Assembly (NCBI RefSeq): GCF_001591545.1
Contig: NZ_BCVC01000010.1
Location: 1 to 64,000 of the forward strand
Length of the DNA: 64,000 nt
Direction of reading: 5' to 3'
From: Lederbergia lenta NBRC 16444
Lineage (GTDB): Bacteria; Bacillota; Bacilli; Bacillales; Bacillaceae_C
The translations under genes and the position numbers were made by a program. The notes beneath the pieces are model-generated. The model was not told the DNA's origin. It was given only the letters and a program-made list of their open reading frames with translations, and did no database searches. The stretch's first letter is position 1, and each line of letters starts with the position of its first letter. Positions 9,625 through 17,866 of the stretch are shown in pieces.

Positions 9625-9834
9625 CCATTTAAAGACAAAAGATTTACTATTAAAATGTACACAATATGGAATAAAACGACTGTCGGGAAATTAAGAATAA
9701 ATTGGTTTTTTCTACAGCCTGTGACAAGTAAAGATATAACAGGGGCACAACGATGAGGAAACCCACCGCACGCCTGAAAGCGAATGCTAGATCTCGGAAA
9801 CATAATTTATCCAGGTAACTAATAATCGAAAATA

Positions 9835-10947
9835 CTAGTTATTTAAATGTTTATAATAAAGTTCTTTCATCTCTTGGGGTACATCGAGCCCTAAATCATC
9901 CAACCACTGCTTTTTGAAAACATGAAATAAAGCGATCATTTTTTTGACACTTTTTGTTTTCCCATAATGATCCATTAATAAGTAAATATACCTTTCTTCA
10001 TAAGATTCCAGCTCAATCATTTTTTCTAAACAGATTTCAACAAAATAAGATTGCTCTATATCATCTTTTGCACTTAATACATAATTCTCTAAGCACTTCG
10101 AAAAGGATTTTTTAATACTATGTTGTTCATGTAAAGCCCAACTATAACTTTCAACTTCCAAAAAGTCACCTGTATATAATTGAAGTATCCTTTCTATATT
10201 GGGTCCTGTTATTTCAATAAGTTTTATGATGTTTTCTAATTCAGAAAGATCACTCTTCAGCGTCATATTCAACGTATATTGCTCATTTGTGAAAGAAATA
10301 GGGTTCGAAATCCCAATATCTTTTAAAACCTTCCTTAATTGATACACTGTAGTATGGATTAGGGTATTTGCTTTTTCAATAGGTATCCCTGACCACAAAT
10401 CCTCTATTAGTCGATGTTTATGCACACCTTCTTTAGAAAGCCATAAATAAACGAATAATTCTTTTACCTTCTTTGTGCGCCATTTTACTATGTTCTTTTC
10501 AGAATCATATAACTGAAAATCCCCCATCGACTTAGCGAATAAACACGTTTCTTTAGCGACTTTCAATTCTTTTCCTTTACGGTATAACTGCATTTTTTCT
10601 CGTAGTTTTGTAATTGACTTTTCTAACCTTTCCAGCCTTACTGGTTTCAGCAAATAATCAATCGCGTTTACTTCAAAAGCTTCTAATGCAAATTGCGGGT
10701 GTGCAGTAACAAAAATTATTTGTAAATTATTGAAATTAGTCATTAATCTTTCTGCGAATTCAAGCCCATGAATGGATCCCATCTCCATATCTAAAAATAC
10801 AATGTCAATATCAAATCTTTCCAGTTCTTCAAACGCCTTTTGGGGATTAGTATATTTACCAACTATTTCAATACCATTTATTTTCTTTAATTGTATTTCA
10901 AGTACTTCTAACGCCAATTGCTCATCATCAATTAATATAACCCTCAT
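9835..10947 (-). CDS. SARP-type response regulator (REC - winged helix - BTAD)
   Basis: The product has 370 residues. Residues 1-120 form a receiver domain with the acidic pocket IDDEQ, phosphoacceptor Asp in IVFLDMEMGS, the Thr switch in IIFVTAHP and Lys in YLLKP. After a linker, about 160-220 form an OmpR/SARP winged helix (KVKELFVYLWLSKEGV, then TLIHTTVYQLRKVL). Residues about 240-370 form a bacterial transcriptional activator domain (YTGDFLEVESYSWAL and C-terminal helices). This architecture occurs with hybrid kinases of the type next to it. The ATG has GGGGGTG upstream inside the kinase 3' end; the genes overlap by 20 bp, so they are translationally coupled. It probably controls the adhesin operon and its own promoter through the heptamer repeats; that link is inference. 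Confidence 0.88.
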   Translation of the reverse strand: MRVILIDDEQLALEVLEIQLKKINGIEIVGKYTNPQKAFEELERFDIDIVFLDMEMGSIHGLEFAERLMTNFNNLQIIFVTAHPQFALEAFEVNAIDYLLKPVRLERLEKSITKLREKMQLYRKGKELKVAKETCLFAKSMGDFQLYDSEKNIVKWRTKKVKELFVYLWLSKEGVHKHRLIEDLWSGIPIEKANTLIHTTVYQLRKVLKDIGISNPISFTNEQYTLNMTLKSDLSELENIIKLIEITGPNIERILQLYTGDFLEVESYSWALHEQHSIKKSFSKCLENYVLSAKDDIEQSYFVEICLEKMIELESYEERYIYLLMDHYGKTKSVKKMIALFHVFKKQWLDDLGLDVPQEMKELYYKHLNN

Positions 10948-12076
10948 TATTTTGCACCCCCTGCAAGATGATCGTTACCTTCGTCCCTGCGCCTTCCACA
11001 CTCTCTAATGAAAACTTTACTCTTTTCATTAATTTTAATCTTTTGAAAATATTCGAGAAACCAATTTCATCATTTCCCTCGTTTAGTAGTTCTGCTTTTT
11101 TATATTCGGTTATACCCATTCCATCATCTTCAACAACTATCTTAACTCCTGCGACATCCCTTTGAATGGAAATCCATAATGAACCACCTGGAGTTTTCTT
11201 AGCAATTCCATGTTGAACAGCATTTTCTACAAGTGGTTGAATTATCATGGATGGTAGCATGGCATGTGCACTTTCATCAATATTATAATGAACCTTTAAT
11301 CTTTCCCGATACCGCATTTGTTCAATAGATAAATAGGACTTCACTAATTCCATTTCTTTCGCTATTGAAATAAGAGAATTACGATTATAAAAATCCAACT
11401 TGGCTCTTAGATAGATTGAAAGATGTTCTAATGCTTCTCGCGCTTTATCTACATCTCCATAACTTAATCCAATAATTGTGTTAAGTGTATTGTATAAAAA
11501 ATGTGGAGTAATTTGTGCATGGAAGTAACTCAATTCATCATGAACAGCATCTTGTGCAGACTTTCTTATGGCTAATAACGACTTCATTCTTACTATTAGT
11601 TGTTCCGTTTGTATAGGCTTATGTAAGAAATCATTTGCTCCTACATCATAGTATAGTGATAAATCTGTTAATTGATCTGCTGTTAAAATAATAATCGGTA
11701 ATTCGACTGAGTGATAATCTTTTCGTACAATTTTACATAATTCATATCCCGACATTTTAGACATCGCCACATCTATTATCATCATATCAATCGCTTCATT
11801 ATTCAATGCTTCTATTGCTTCCTCCCCATTATCTACTGTAATGACTGTATAATTAAGGGATGCAACTAAATCCATCTGTTTTTTTAAGTTCGTATGTTCA
11901 TCATTGACTACTAAAATAGTGTATTTGTAGTCTTCTTCAAGCTTCATAGGTCTATTCATACGAAGGACACCTTTTAAACATATGTCTCCTTTTTCTTCTA
12001 CTTTCACTTCTGGCACCTGACACTCATTCGCTAATCGTATCGCAAAAGTAAAACAAGAGCCTTTTCCATATTCCAA
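10928..12076 (-). CDS. C-terminal fragment of hybrid histidine kinase (REC + LytS-type kinase)
   Basis: The open frame of 382 residues begins, at a TTG without a convincing ribosome site, inside the last strand of an ATPase domain (EYGKGSCFTFAIRL is a G2-box end). It then has a receiver domain (about 50-170; NDEHTN, IIDVAMSKMSG, HKPIQ) and a complete LytS-like kinase: H-box HAQITPHFLYNTLN and an ATPase with MIIQPLVENAVQHGI and DDGMGI. A normal protein of this architecture also has a membrane sensor, HisKA and a first ATPase upstream; those parts are present only as broken sequence. The remaining C-terminal kinase keeps its key residues and might still be made from an internal start and phosphorylate the overlapping regulator, but it would have no membrane sensor. 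Confidence 0.75.
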   Translation of the reverse strand: MEYGKGSCFTFAIRLANECQVPEVKVEEKGDICLKGVLRMNRPMKLEEDYKYTILVVNDEHTNLKKQMDLVASLNYTVITVDNGEEAIEALNNEAIDMMIIDVAMSKMSGYELCKIVRKDYHSVELPIIILTADQLTDLSLYYDVGANDFLHKPIQTEQLIVRMKSLLAIRKSAQDAVHDELSYFHAQITPHFLYNTLNTIIGLSYGDVDKAREALEHLSIYLRAKLDFYNRNSLISIAKEMELVKSYLSIEQMRYRERLKVHYNIDESAHAMLPSMIIQPLVENAVQHGIAKKTPGGSLWISIQRDVAGVKIVVEDDGMGITEYKKAELLNEGNDEIGFSNIFKRLKLMKRVKFSLESVEGAGTKVTIILQGVQNNEGYIN

Positions 12077-12757
12077 AGTTATCTAAATCCTCCCGCCTAA
12101 AGCTTCAGCTAGTTATTTTGCAATCAACAGACCTAACCCAAAGCCTTTTGATCCTTACAATGAAATCGCTTTCCAATTGATAAAACGAAGTAAATATGAG
12201 AGCTAGCTCCTTCTTCTATACCAACCCCTGTATCAGAAAATGAATATTCATCTCTTCATCGTGAACTTCCGTTGAGATAATAACCTCTCGAAATTTTGTA
12301 AATTTAAGTCATTGTGCATAAATCGAATACAATTTGTTTCAGCTGATGTTCATCTACGTAGACAAGGGGCAATTTGAATGTTCGGGTAAATTAAATTGAA
12401 TTCGTTCATTTGAAGTCACTAAATATACCGACTGAAATATACAGAATAAGCTAAAATGTAATTGATATACATCGCTTCTCCGCTAAAAAAGGACCAGAAG
12501 GTAATAAACGCCGAACAGTAAATGACCCGGAAATCCGCAAAGTATCTAACGCCCTATTTCAATCTCTTTGCTTCATAATGTTTAGATGTTCCAATTTCAA
12601 AAAAATGAATAAATCTGCCATTAAGATAGTAATAATTAGCAACAAGAACATTCGTCTTTGTCCCATCCATTTCTAATACGCCTACGGAATAGAATGAGGC
12701 AAGTAGTGTAATTTAAAAAATACCTATCGATAGGATGATTCCAATGATTCTTTTCAT
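12077..12757 (-). pseudogene. Decayed 5' part of the hybrid histidine kinase
   Basis: Minus-strand translation in changing frames gives recognisable pieces of an ATPase domain: LPLVYVDEHQLKQIVF, then SDTGVGIEEGAS (N-box/G1), then FYQLES, GFGLGLLIAK and LAEALGGR, leading into the open fragment downstream. Frameshifts and stops separate them. At the far end an ATG at 12757 opens MKRIIGIILSIGIF, followed by an in-frame TAA and a continuing hydrophobic stretch (ITLLASFYSVGVLEMDG), which looks like the membrane-anchored start of the same gene. The whole remnant is about 1.8 kb against about 3 kb for an intact gene, so an internal deletion has also occurred. The ATPase pieces are secure; the 5' piece is less so. 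Confidence 0.7.
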
Positions 12758-12803
12758 AGATACCCCGTAAGACAGCTCATAGCTACATTTCCTAACAAAA
12801 GTA

Positions 12804-13160
12804 TTATCTCCAAAGCTTGTAAGTAACTACACTATGAATCGTATGCCTACTCACATTATATTCCTTCGCAAGTTGGCGTATAGATAGCGCTTCTTCATTA
12901 CTATAACGGTCTCTAATTTGCTTTACATCTGCTGCTGTTAAATGTGTGCGGCTCATGTTTGTTTTCGGGATTTCAGGATGGTCTTTTTTCAAGTCTTTTA
13001 TTTTATCCCCTAGTAACGTTTGTTTAATTTTTGCTTTTGTCTCATTTGATCTTTTTATGCCCTTTTTAGCTTTAGATAATTTAAGTTTATGCTCATCAGA
13101 AAGAGTTCTCCCTTTCATGGCTCGGCTTATTTTTTCATTTTTTGTGAGCTTCTTTTCCAT
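12804..13160 (-). CDS. Orphan NUMOD3 / helix-turn-helix DNA-binding protein
   Basis: The product has 118 residues from ATG 13160, which has AAAGGA upstream; a GTG at 13181 would add seven residues. Residues about 10-50 hold two NUMOD3-type helices (GRTLSDEHKLKLSKAKKG, then a second copy), the DNA-binding motif of group I intron and phage homing endonucleases. The C-terminus (LTAADVKQIRDRYSNEEAL, then IRQLAKEYNVSRHTIHSVV) is the helix-turn-helix often found at the end of HNH/GIY-YIG homing enzymes. No nuclease motif is present. The gene sits between the probable promoter of the two-component block and its ruined kinase. It may be the DNA-binding remnant of a mobile endonuclease or an exapted regulator. 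Confidence 0.7.
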   Translation of the reverse strand: MEKKLTKNEKISRAMKGRTLSDEHKLKLSKAKKGIKRSNETKAKIKQTLLGDKIKDLKKDHPEIPKTNMSRTHLTAADVKQIRDRYSNEEALSIRQLAKEYNVSRHTIHSVVTYKLWR

Positions 13161-13639
13161 ATAGTAATTTTCCTTTCTCACATGGTAGGTAAATACACCA
13201 CACTATTAGCAAATGTATTGGTGCACCAACAAATCTAATTAATCCATTTGGATAATAACCCTAAAATTTTTATCGACTAAATATTTTAATTGTACATATT
13301 TAATAAAAAAATATTACTTATCTATTATGTATCAACTTTCTGAACTAATTCTGAACATAGGAAGAAACAAAAATCACGGGTAAACTAGTGTTCCTTTTTA
13401 AAATGCTTTAAAAGTTTTTGGTAAATTTGGCATTTATTTAGTTATACATATTTTGAACGATCATCAATACCGCATTGTTTACGTTACTTAAGTATTATTC
13501 TCAATTCATTTACTATTCTAAAGAAACTTTTATTTTATTTTGTCTTAGCATACGTCCTTAAAAAGGTTATACTCTTAATAACTAAAATTATTTCAACAAT
13601 ATAAAATATTATACAAGAATAGCAAAGGAGACTTTTTTT
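13161..13639. other. Intergenic control region between NUMOD3 gene and dtpT
   Basis: The region between divergently transcribed genes contains the second copy of the 11-bp-spaced TCTGAAC repeat (annotated separately) and A/T-rich sequence. TTATAC at about 13566 could be a -10 for dtpT, but I cannot pair it with a convincing -35. Confidence 0.4.
13339..13356 (-). promoter_or_regulatory. Second candidate SARP-type operator
   Basis: TCTGAAC at 13339-13345 and again at 13350-13356 repeats the 7+4 geometry and the exact heptamer seen before the adhesin gene. In the minus direction CATAAT (13329-13324) follows the proximal copy after 9 bp. It would drive leftward transcription through the NUMOD3 gene into the kinase/regulator block, suggesting autoregulation. 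This is inference from matching sequence and spacing. Confidence 0.45.
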
Positions 13640-15133
13640 ATGTCTGAAATAAATAAACAGAAAATTGTAGAAAGTGTTCCTCAAAAGGGATTTTTTGGCC
13701 ACCCTAAGGGATTGTTTACACTTTTCTTCACTGAATTTTGGGAGAGATTCTCTTATTATGGAATGAGGGCCATCCTTGTTTTCTATATGTATTATGAAGT
13801 ATCAAAAGGTGGATTGGGACTCGAGGAACATACAGCCCTTGCTATAATGTCCATCTATGGATCTCTCGTTTACATGTCTGGAATTATCGGCGGATGGTTA
13901 GCTGATAGAATATTCGGAACATCGCGAGCTGTATTTTATGGTGGAATTCTGATTATGCTCCCAGGTATTGCTCTAGCAATACCTGGGAGCATATCGCTGT
14001 TCTTTGTTTCTATGGTACTGATTGTTCTTGGTACAGGCCTGCTGAAACCTAATGTTTCTAGTATGGTTGGAGATATTTACAGTGAATCAGATAATCGCCG
14101 TGATTCTGGATTTAGTATTTTCTATATGGGTATTAACCTTGGCGGATTCATTTCTCCTTTAATTGTCGGAGAAGTCGGATTGAAATACGACTTTCATTTA
14201 GGTTTTGGTATTGCTGCAATCGGTATGTTTTTCGGTTTACTAGTTTTTCTATTTACAAAGAAAAAAAACCTTGGTCTCGCTGGGACATATATAGCAAACC
14301 CATTATCACCAACTGAAAAGAAAAAGGTATTTACAATTATTGGTCTTGCTTTTGCTTTTATAGCTATTATAGTGGCAGTAAGCATCCCATTAGGTCTACT
14401 TACTATCAAATCATTTATTGCTTTGGTAGGAATTCTCGGTTTCCTTATTCCAACGATTTATTTCGTTATTATGTATCGCAGTCCTAAAACGAGTGATGTA
14501 GAGCGTTCGCGAATTATCGCTTTCATCCCATTATTTCTAGCTTCGGTTATGTTTTGGTCCATCCAAGAACAAGGATCAACCATTCTTGCCAATTATGCGG
14601 ACAAACGTACACAACTAGAATTTTTAGGATTCCATATTTCACCAGCCTGGTTCCAATCTTTAAACCCGCTCTTTATCATTACATTGGCTCCAGTATTTGC
14701 GTGGTTATGGATGAAGTTAGGAAATCGTCAACCTTCTATTCCACATAAGTTTTCTTTGGGATTATTGTTTGCCGGCCTATCGTTCCTAGTTATTCTTTTA
14801 CCAGCATACTTTGGTGGAGAAAATTCATTGGTAAATCCGTTATGGCTTGTGCTTAGTTATTTCATCGTTGTTATTGGTGAGTTATGCCTATCACCGGTTG
14901 GATTATCAGCAACGACAAAATTAGCACCTGCTGCTTTTTCGGCACAAACAATGAGTCTATGGTTCTTATCTAACGCTGCTGCCCAAGGTTTGAATGCACA
15001 GCTTGTTAACTTTTATAAACCAGAAACTGAAATGCTCTATTTTGGCATTATTGGCGGAGCAGCTATTCTGCTGAGTATCATTCTATTTTTATTCACACCT
15101 ATCATACAGCGATATATGAAAGGTGTACATTAA
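13640..15133 (+). CDS. dtpT: Di-/tripeptide:proton symporter (POT/PTR2 family)
   Basis: The product has 497 residues with about 14 membrane segments. The POT signature EFWERFSYYG (ExxERF) lies near residues 30-39 on helix 1, and GTGLLKPNVSSMVGD around 132-147 is the second family motif. These proteins import di- and tripeptides with protons across the cytoplasmic membrane. The length matches DtpT of lactic acid bacteria and Bacillus homologues. ATG follows AAAGGAG. The gene is monocistronic and ends in a bidirectional terminator. Confidence 0.93.
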   Translation: MSEINKQKIVESVPQKGFFGHPKGLFTLFFTEFWERFSYYGMRAILVFYMYYEVSKGGLGLEEHTALAIMSIYGSLVYMSGIIGGWLADRIFGTSRAVFYGGILIMLPGIALAIPGSISLFFVSMVLIVLGTGLLKPNVSSMVGDIYSESDNRRDSGFSIFYMGINLGGFISPLIVGEVGLKYDFHLGFGIAAIGMFFGLLVFLFTKKKNLGLAGTYIANPLSPTEKKKVFTIIGLAFAFIAIIVAVSIPLGLLTIKSFIALVGILGFLIPTIYFVIMYRSPKTSDVERSRIIAFIPLFLASVMFWSIQEQGSTILANYADKRTQLEFLGFHISPAWFQSLNPLFIITLAPVFAWLWMKLGNRQPSIPHKFSLGLLFAGLSFLVILLPAYFGGENSLVNPLWLVLSYFIVVIGELCLSPVGLSATTKLAPAAFSAQTMSLWFLSNAAAQGLNAQLVNFYKPETEMLYFGIIGGAAILLSIILFLFTPIIQRYMKGVH

Positions 15134-15147
15134 ATCAATTGATGATC

Positions 15148-15180
15148 AAGACGAGAGACATAACTGTTCTCTCGTCTTTA
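15148..15180. terminator. Bidirectional terminator between dtpT and the Atg22-like gene
   Basis: The 11-bp perfect stem AAGACGAGAGA (15148-15158) / TCTCTCGTCTT (15168-15178) has a short T-rich tail. It lies between two converging genes and can serve both. Confidence 0.8.
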
Positions 15181-15188
15181 TATTATCC

Positions 15189-16460
15189 CTAAGCAGGTTT
15201 ATTCACTACCTCATCGACCTTGGGTTCCGGCACGAAAGCAAGAATAATAATTCCAATAATAAACAGAATGACTAAACTAAATACTCCATAAGATGAATGG
15301 CCAGTAATTTGCGCAGTTACACCTAATAATAATGGTCCCATAATCGCAGCAAACTTTCCAAAAATATTATAAAAACCGAAAAACTCATTTGATTTTTCTT
15401 TAGGTACTAATTTTGCGAAATAAGACCTACTTAATGCTTGGATACCACCTTGAGATGTCCCTACAAGCATAGCTAAGATCCAGAAGTCTAGTGTAGTTTT
15501 TAAAAAGAAAGCGTAGATACAAACGATAATATAAACAAATATGCCGACGTATATCATCTTTTTCCCCGTGAATTTTTCTGCGAATTTTCCATATATAATC
15601 GCACATGGTGCAGCGACTAATTGAGTGACGAACAAGATAAGTAAAAGGCTTGTGGAACTAATTCCTAAATCAGTGCCATATGCAGTAGACATAGAAATAA
15701 TCGTCCCAACCCCATCAATATAAAAGAAGTATGCTAGTAAGAATAAAAACAATGCCCGATATTTTCGAATATCCTTAAAGGTTTGACCAAGCCTTCTAAA
15801 ACTACTAATAACCAATTTTGGTTCGCGTTCTATATAATAACGTTGATGGATGTTTTTCAACATAGGGATCGTGAACAATCCCCACCAAATCGCTGTAATA
15901 AGGAAAGCAAGTTGGCTAGCTCTCGTAGCAGAAACTCGAATCATTTCGTTTTGCGCCAAGATGATAATTGCGATACTAACAATAAATGGGATCGTGCTAC
16001 CAATATAGCCAAGACCATACCCTCGTGCCGAAACCCGATTCATCCTTCCCTCTGTCGTCACATCCACGATAAATGCATCGTAAAATACATTGGCCCCCCA
16101 AAACCCTACTGCGGAAAATGTATAGCATACTAATAAAAGCAACCAATTTTCACTTGGTACAAATGCAAGTAAGGTAGTAGCAAGTACACCGATTGCAAAA
16201 AAGAAGATAAAAAACTTTTTCTTTAATCCTTGATAATCCGCGATCGTCCCTAATATAGGGCTTAACATCGCTAAAATAAATGTGGCGATAGCGATTGTAT
16301 AACCGAGATAAGCAGTAGAATCTGCAGCACTAATGCCAGCATTTGTAGCAGCCGCTTTATAAAAGATTGGAAATACTGCCGTCGTAATAATTATAGAATA
16401 AGCAGAGTTTGCCCAATCATATAACATCCAACTATTTTCCCCTTTAGTATAATGTTTCAC
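15189..16460 (-). CDS. MFS transporter, Atg22/UMF1-like
   Basis: The product has 423 residues and about 12 membrane segments. The N-terminal WMLYDWANSAYS and the following SPILGTIADYQGLKKK are typical of the vacuole-effluxer Atg22-like (UMF1) branch of the major facilitator superfamily; eukaryotic members export amino acids, but bacterial substrates are mostly undefined. Translation starts at GTG 16460 with GGGAGGG six bases upstream. It stands alone, upstream of the phosphodiesterase block on the other side, and ends at the shared terminator with dtpT. Confidence 0.85.
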   Translation of the reverse strand: MKHYTKGENSWMLYDWANSAYSIIITTAVFPIFYKAAATNAGISAADSTAYLGYTIAIATFILAMLSPILGTIADYQGLKKKFFIFFFAIGVLATTLLAFVPSENWLLLLVCYTFSAVGFWGANVFYDAFIVDVTTEGRMNRVSARGYGLGYIGSTIPFIVSIAIIILAQNEMIRVSATRASQLAFLITAIWWGLFTIPMLKNIHQRYYIEREPKLVISSFRRLGQTFKDIRKYRALFLFLLAYFFYIDGVGTIISMSTAYGTDLGISSTSLLLILFVTQLVAAPCAIIYGKFAEKFTGKKMIYVGIFVYIIVCIYAFFLKTTLDFWILAMLVGTSQGGIQALSRSYFAKLVPKEKSNEFFGFYNIFGKFAAIMGPLLLGVTAQITGHSSYGVFSLVILFIIGIIILAFVPEPKVDEVVNKPA

Positions 16461-16511
16461 TCCATTCCCTCCCTTGCCCTTTAATAATAATTACAAAATT
16501 CAGAATAATAA

Positions 16512-17807
16512 TCACAATAATAGCTCTTCTATAACCTTTCCGTCGGTTTCACCAAGATGAAGCCCAAGCAAGTGAGCAAAAGTTGGACCTTCGTCGATTA
16601 GTTGCATTGTTGGGATGATCACATTTTCCCGAATTCCTTTTCCAGATGCCATGAAAACCGTTGTATAATCTGCCTTTTCAGGTGAATATCCGTGGCAAGC
16701 GCGTGTGTAGCGCCTCTCCTTCACATCTTCCGCTGTAATCCTATCGATAAATGATCCTTCTAAACCCTCTGTAAAATAATATCCTTTACTGGCCTCAATC
16801 ATAAAAGCTGCATGATCATCTGCTCCTTTATCCGCCGCCTCCTTACTAGTTAACACTCTTTCAATTCCATTGCTCTCCTCTTTTAAGAGTTCATTTAGTA
16901 ATGTTTGAACAATTTCTTTTGCTTTTTCATCTTTTACATATATATATGCGGAACCATCACAGCTATTGCAATACGCCTGCCAATTTCTTACCTTTCCACG
17001 CTTCGATACATCTATTAGTCCTCGTTCCCGAAACAATACATTTATTTTGATTGCTTTCTCTTCATCCATTGCACTATGATCCCCTAGTGCGATAATCGTT
17101 GAACGTTCATATATGTTAGCCTCTTTTAATGCCTGAATAATTCGCCCAAGTCGAATATCATGACGCTGGATAGCTGCATGGGCTTCTATTGATGAAAATC
17201 CATGTAAATGACGATGGGTATCTAGATCAGTAAAATGTATAAGCATTAAGTTTGGTCGCTTCGCCTTGATTGTATAAACGGTAGATTCTAATACAAAGTC
17301 GTCTAGTTCCGGCTGATTTAATCCCTTTCGTATATGACCGAAACGACGATTCATATCTAATTGATAGAGAAAACTTCCATTTAGTAAGGAGACAGGAATT
17401 TGATTCTGCCAAGGACGATTGGCAAATATTTCAGGCATATGATAATCAATTTTCCCTTTTGCTGTTACCGGCCATAATAATCCAGCTGTTGTCATGCCAG
17501 CCTTTTTCGCTTCATCGTATAATGTCGTCCCCTTCACATAACGGCGATGCCAATACCAATCAGGAGAAGGCCTCCCAGGTTGTAAAAGGGTATTATTAAT
17601 TACACCATGACGTTTCGGATAATTACCCGTCACAATTGTTGCGTGACATGGATATGTCACAGATGGATAAATTGTCTCCACATTTTTACAAATAGATGCT
17701 TTACGCAAAAACTGCTGAAAATGAGGAAGCTCCTCCAATATAGGAAAATCCAATGAAGACAGACAATCAAATGAGATGACAATTAAATGATCCGTATGTT
17801 TAGTCAT
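16512..17807 (-). CDS. Alkaline-phosphatase-fold phosphodiesterase (nucleotide pyrophosphatase type)
   Basis: The product has 431 residues from ATG 17807, which has GGGGAGG seven bases upstream; an upstream frame to 17903 overlaps nothing useful and lacks such a site. Metal-ligand motifs of the type I phosphodiesterase family are visible: VISFDCL (first Asp), YPSVTYPCHATIVTGNYPKRHG with the nucleophilic Thr, TDLDTHRHLHG (Asp and His), ALGDHSAMD (Asp-His) and RACHGYS (last His). There is no signal peptide, so it is probably cytoplasmic. Substrate not known. It follows the ABC-2 exporter genes in the same direction after 59 bp and may share their transcript. Confidence 0.85.
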   Translation of the reverse strand: MTKHTDHLIVISFDCLSSLDFPILEELPHFQQFLRKASICKNVETIYPSVTYPCHATIVTGNYPKRHGVINNTLLQPGRPSPDWYWHRRYVKGTTLYDEAKKAGMTTAGLLWPVTAKGKIDYHMPEIFANRPWQNQIPVSLLNGSFLYQLDMNRRFGHIRKGLNQPELDDFVLESTVYTIKAKRPNLMLIHFTDLDTHRHLHGFSSIEAHAAIQRHDIRLGRIIQALKEANIYERSTIIALGDHSAMDEEKAIKINVLFRERGLIDVSKRGKVRNWQAYCNSCDGSAYIYVKDEKAKEIVQTLLNELLKEESNGIERVLTSKEAADKGADDHAAFMIEASKGYYFTEGLEGSFIDRITAEDVKERRYTRACHGYSPEKADYTTVFMASGKGIRENVIIPTMQLIDEGPTFAHLLGLHLGETDGKVIEELLL

Positions 17808-17866
17808 TGCAACCTCCCCATTATTTGTATTACGTAGCTTTTCGACAAAAGGGCTTAGATCCCCTT

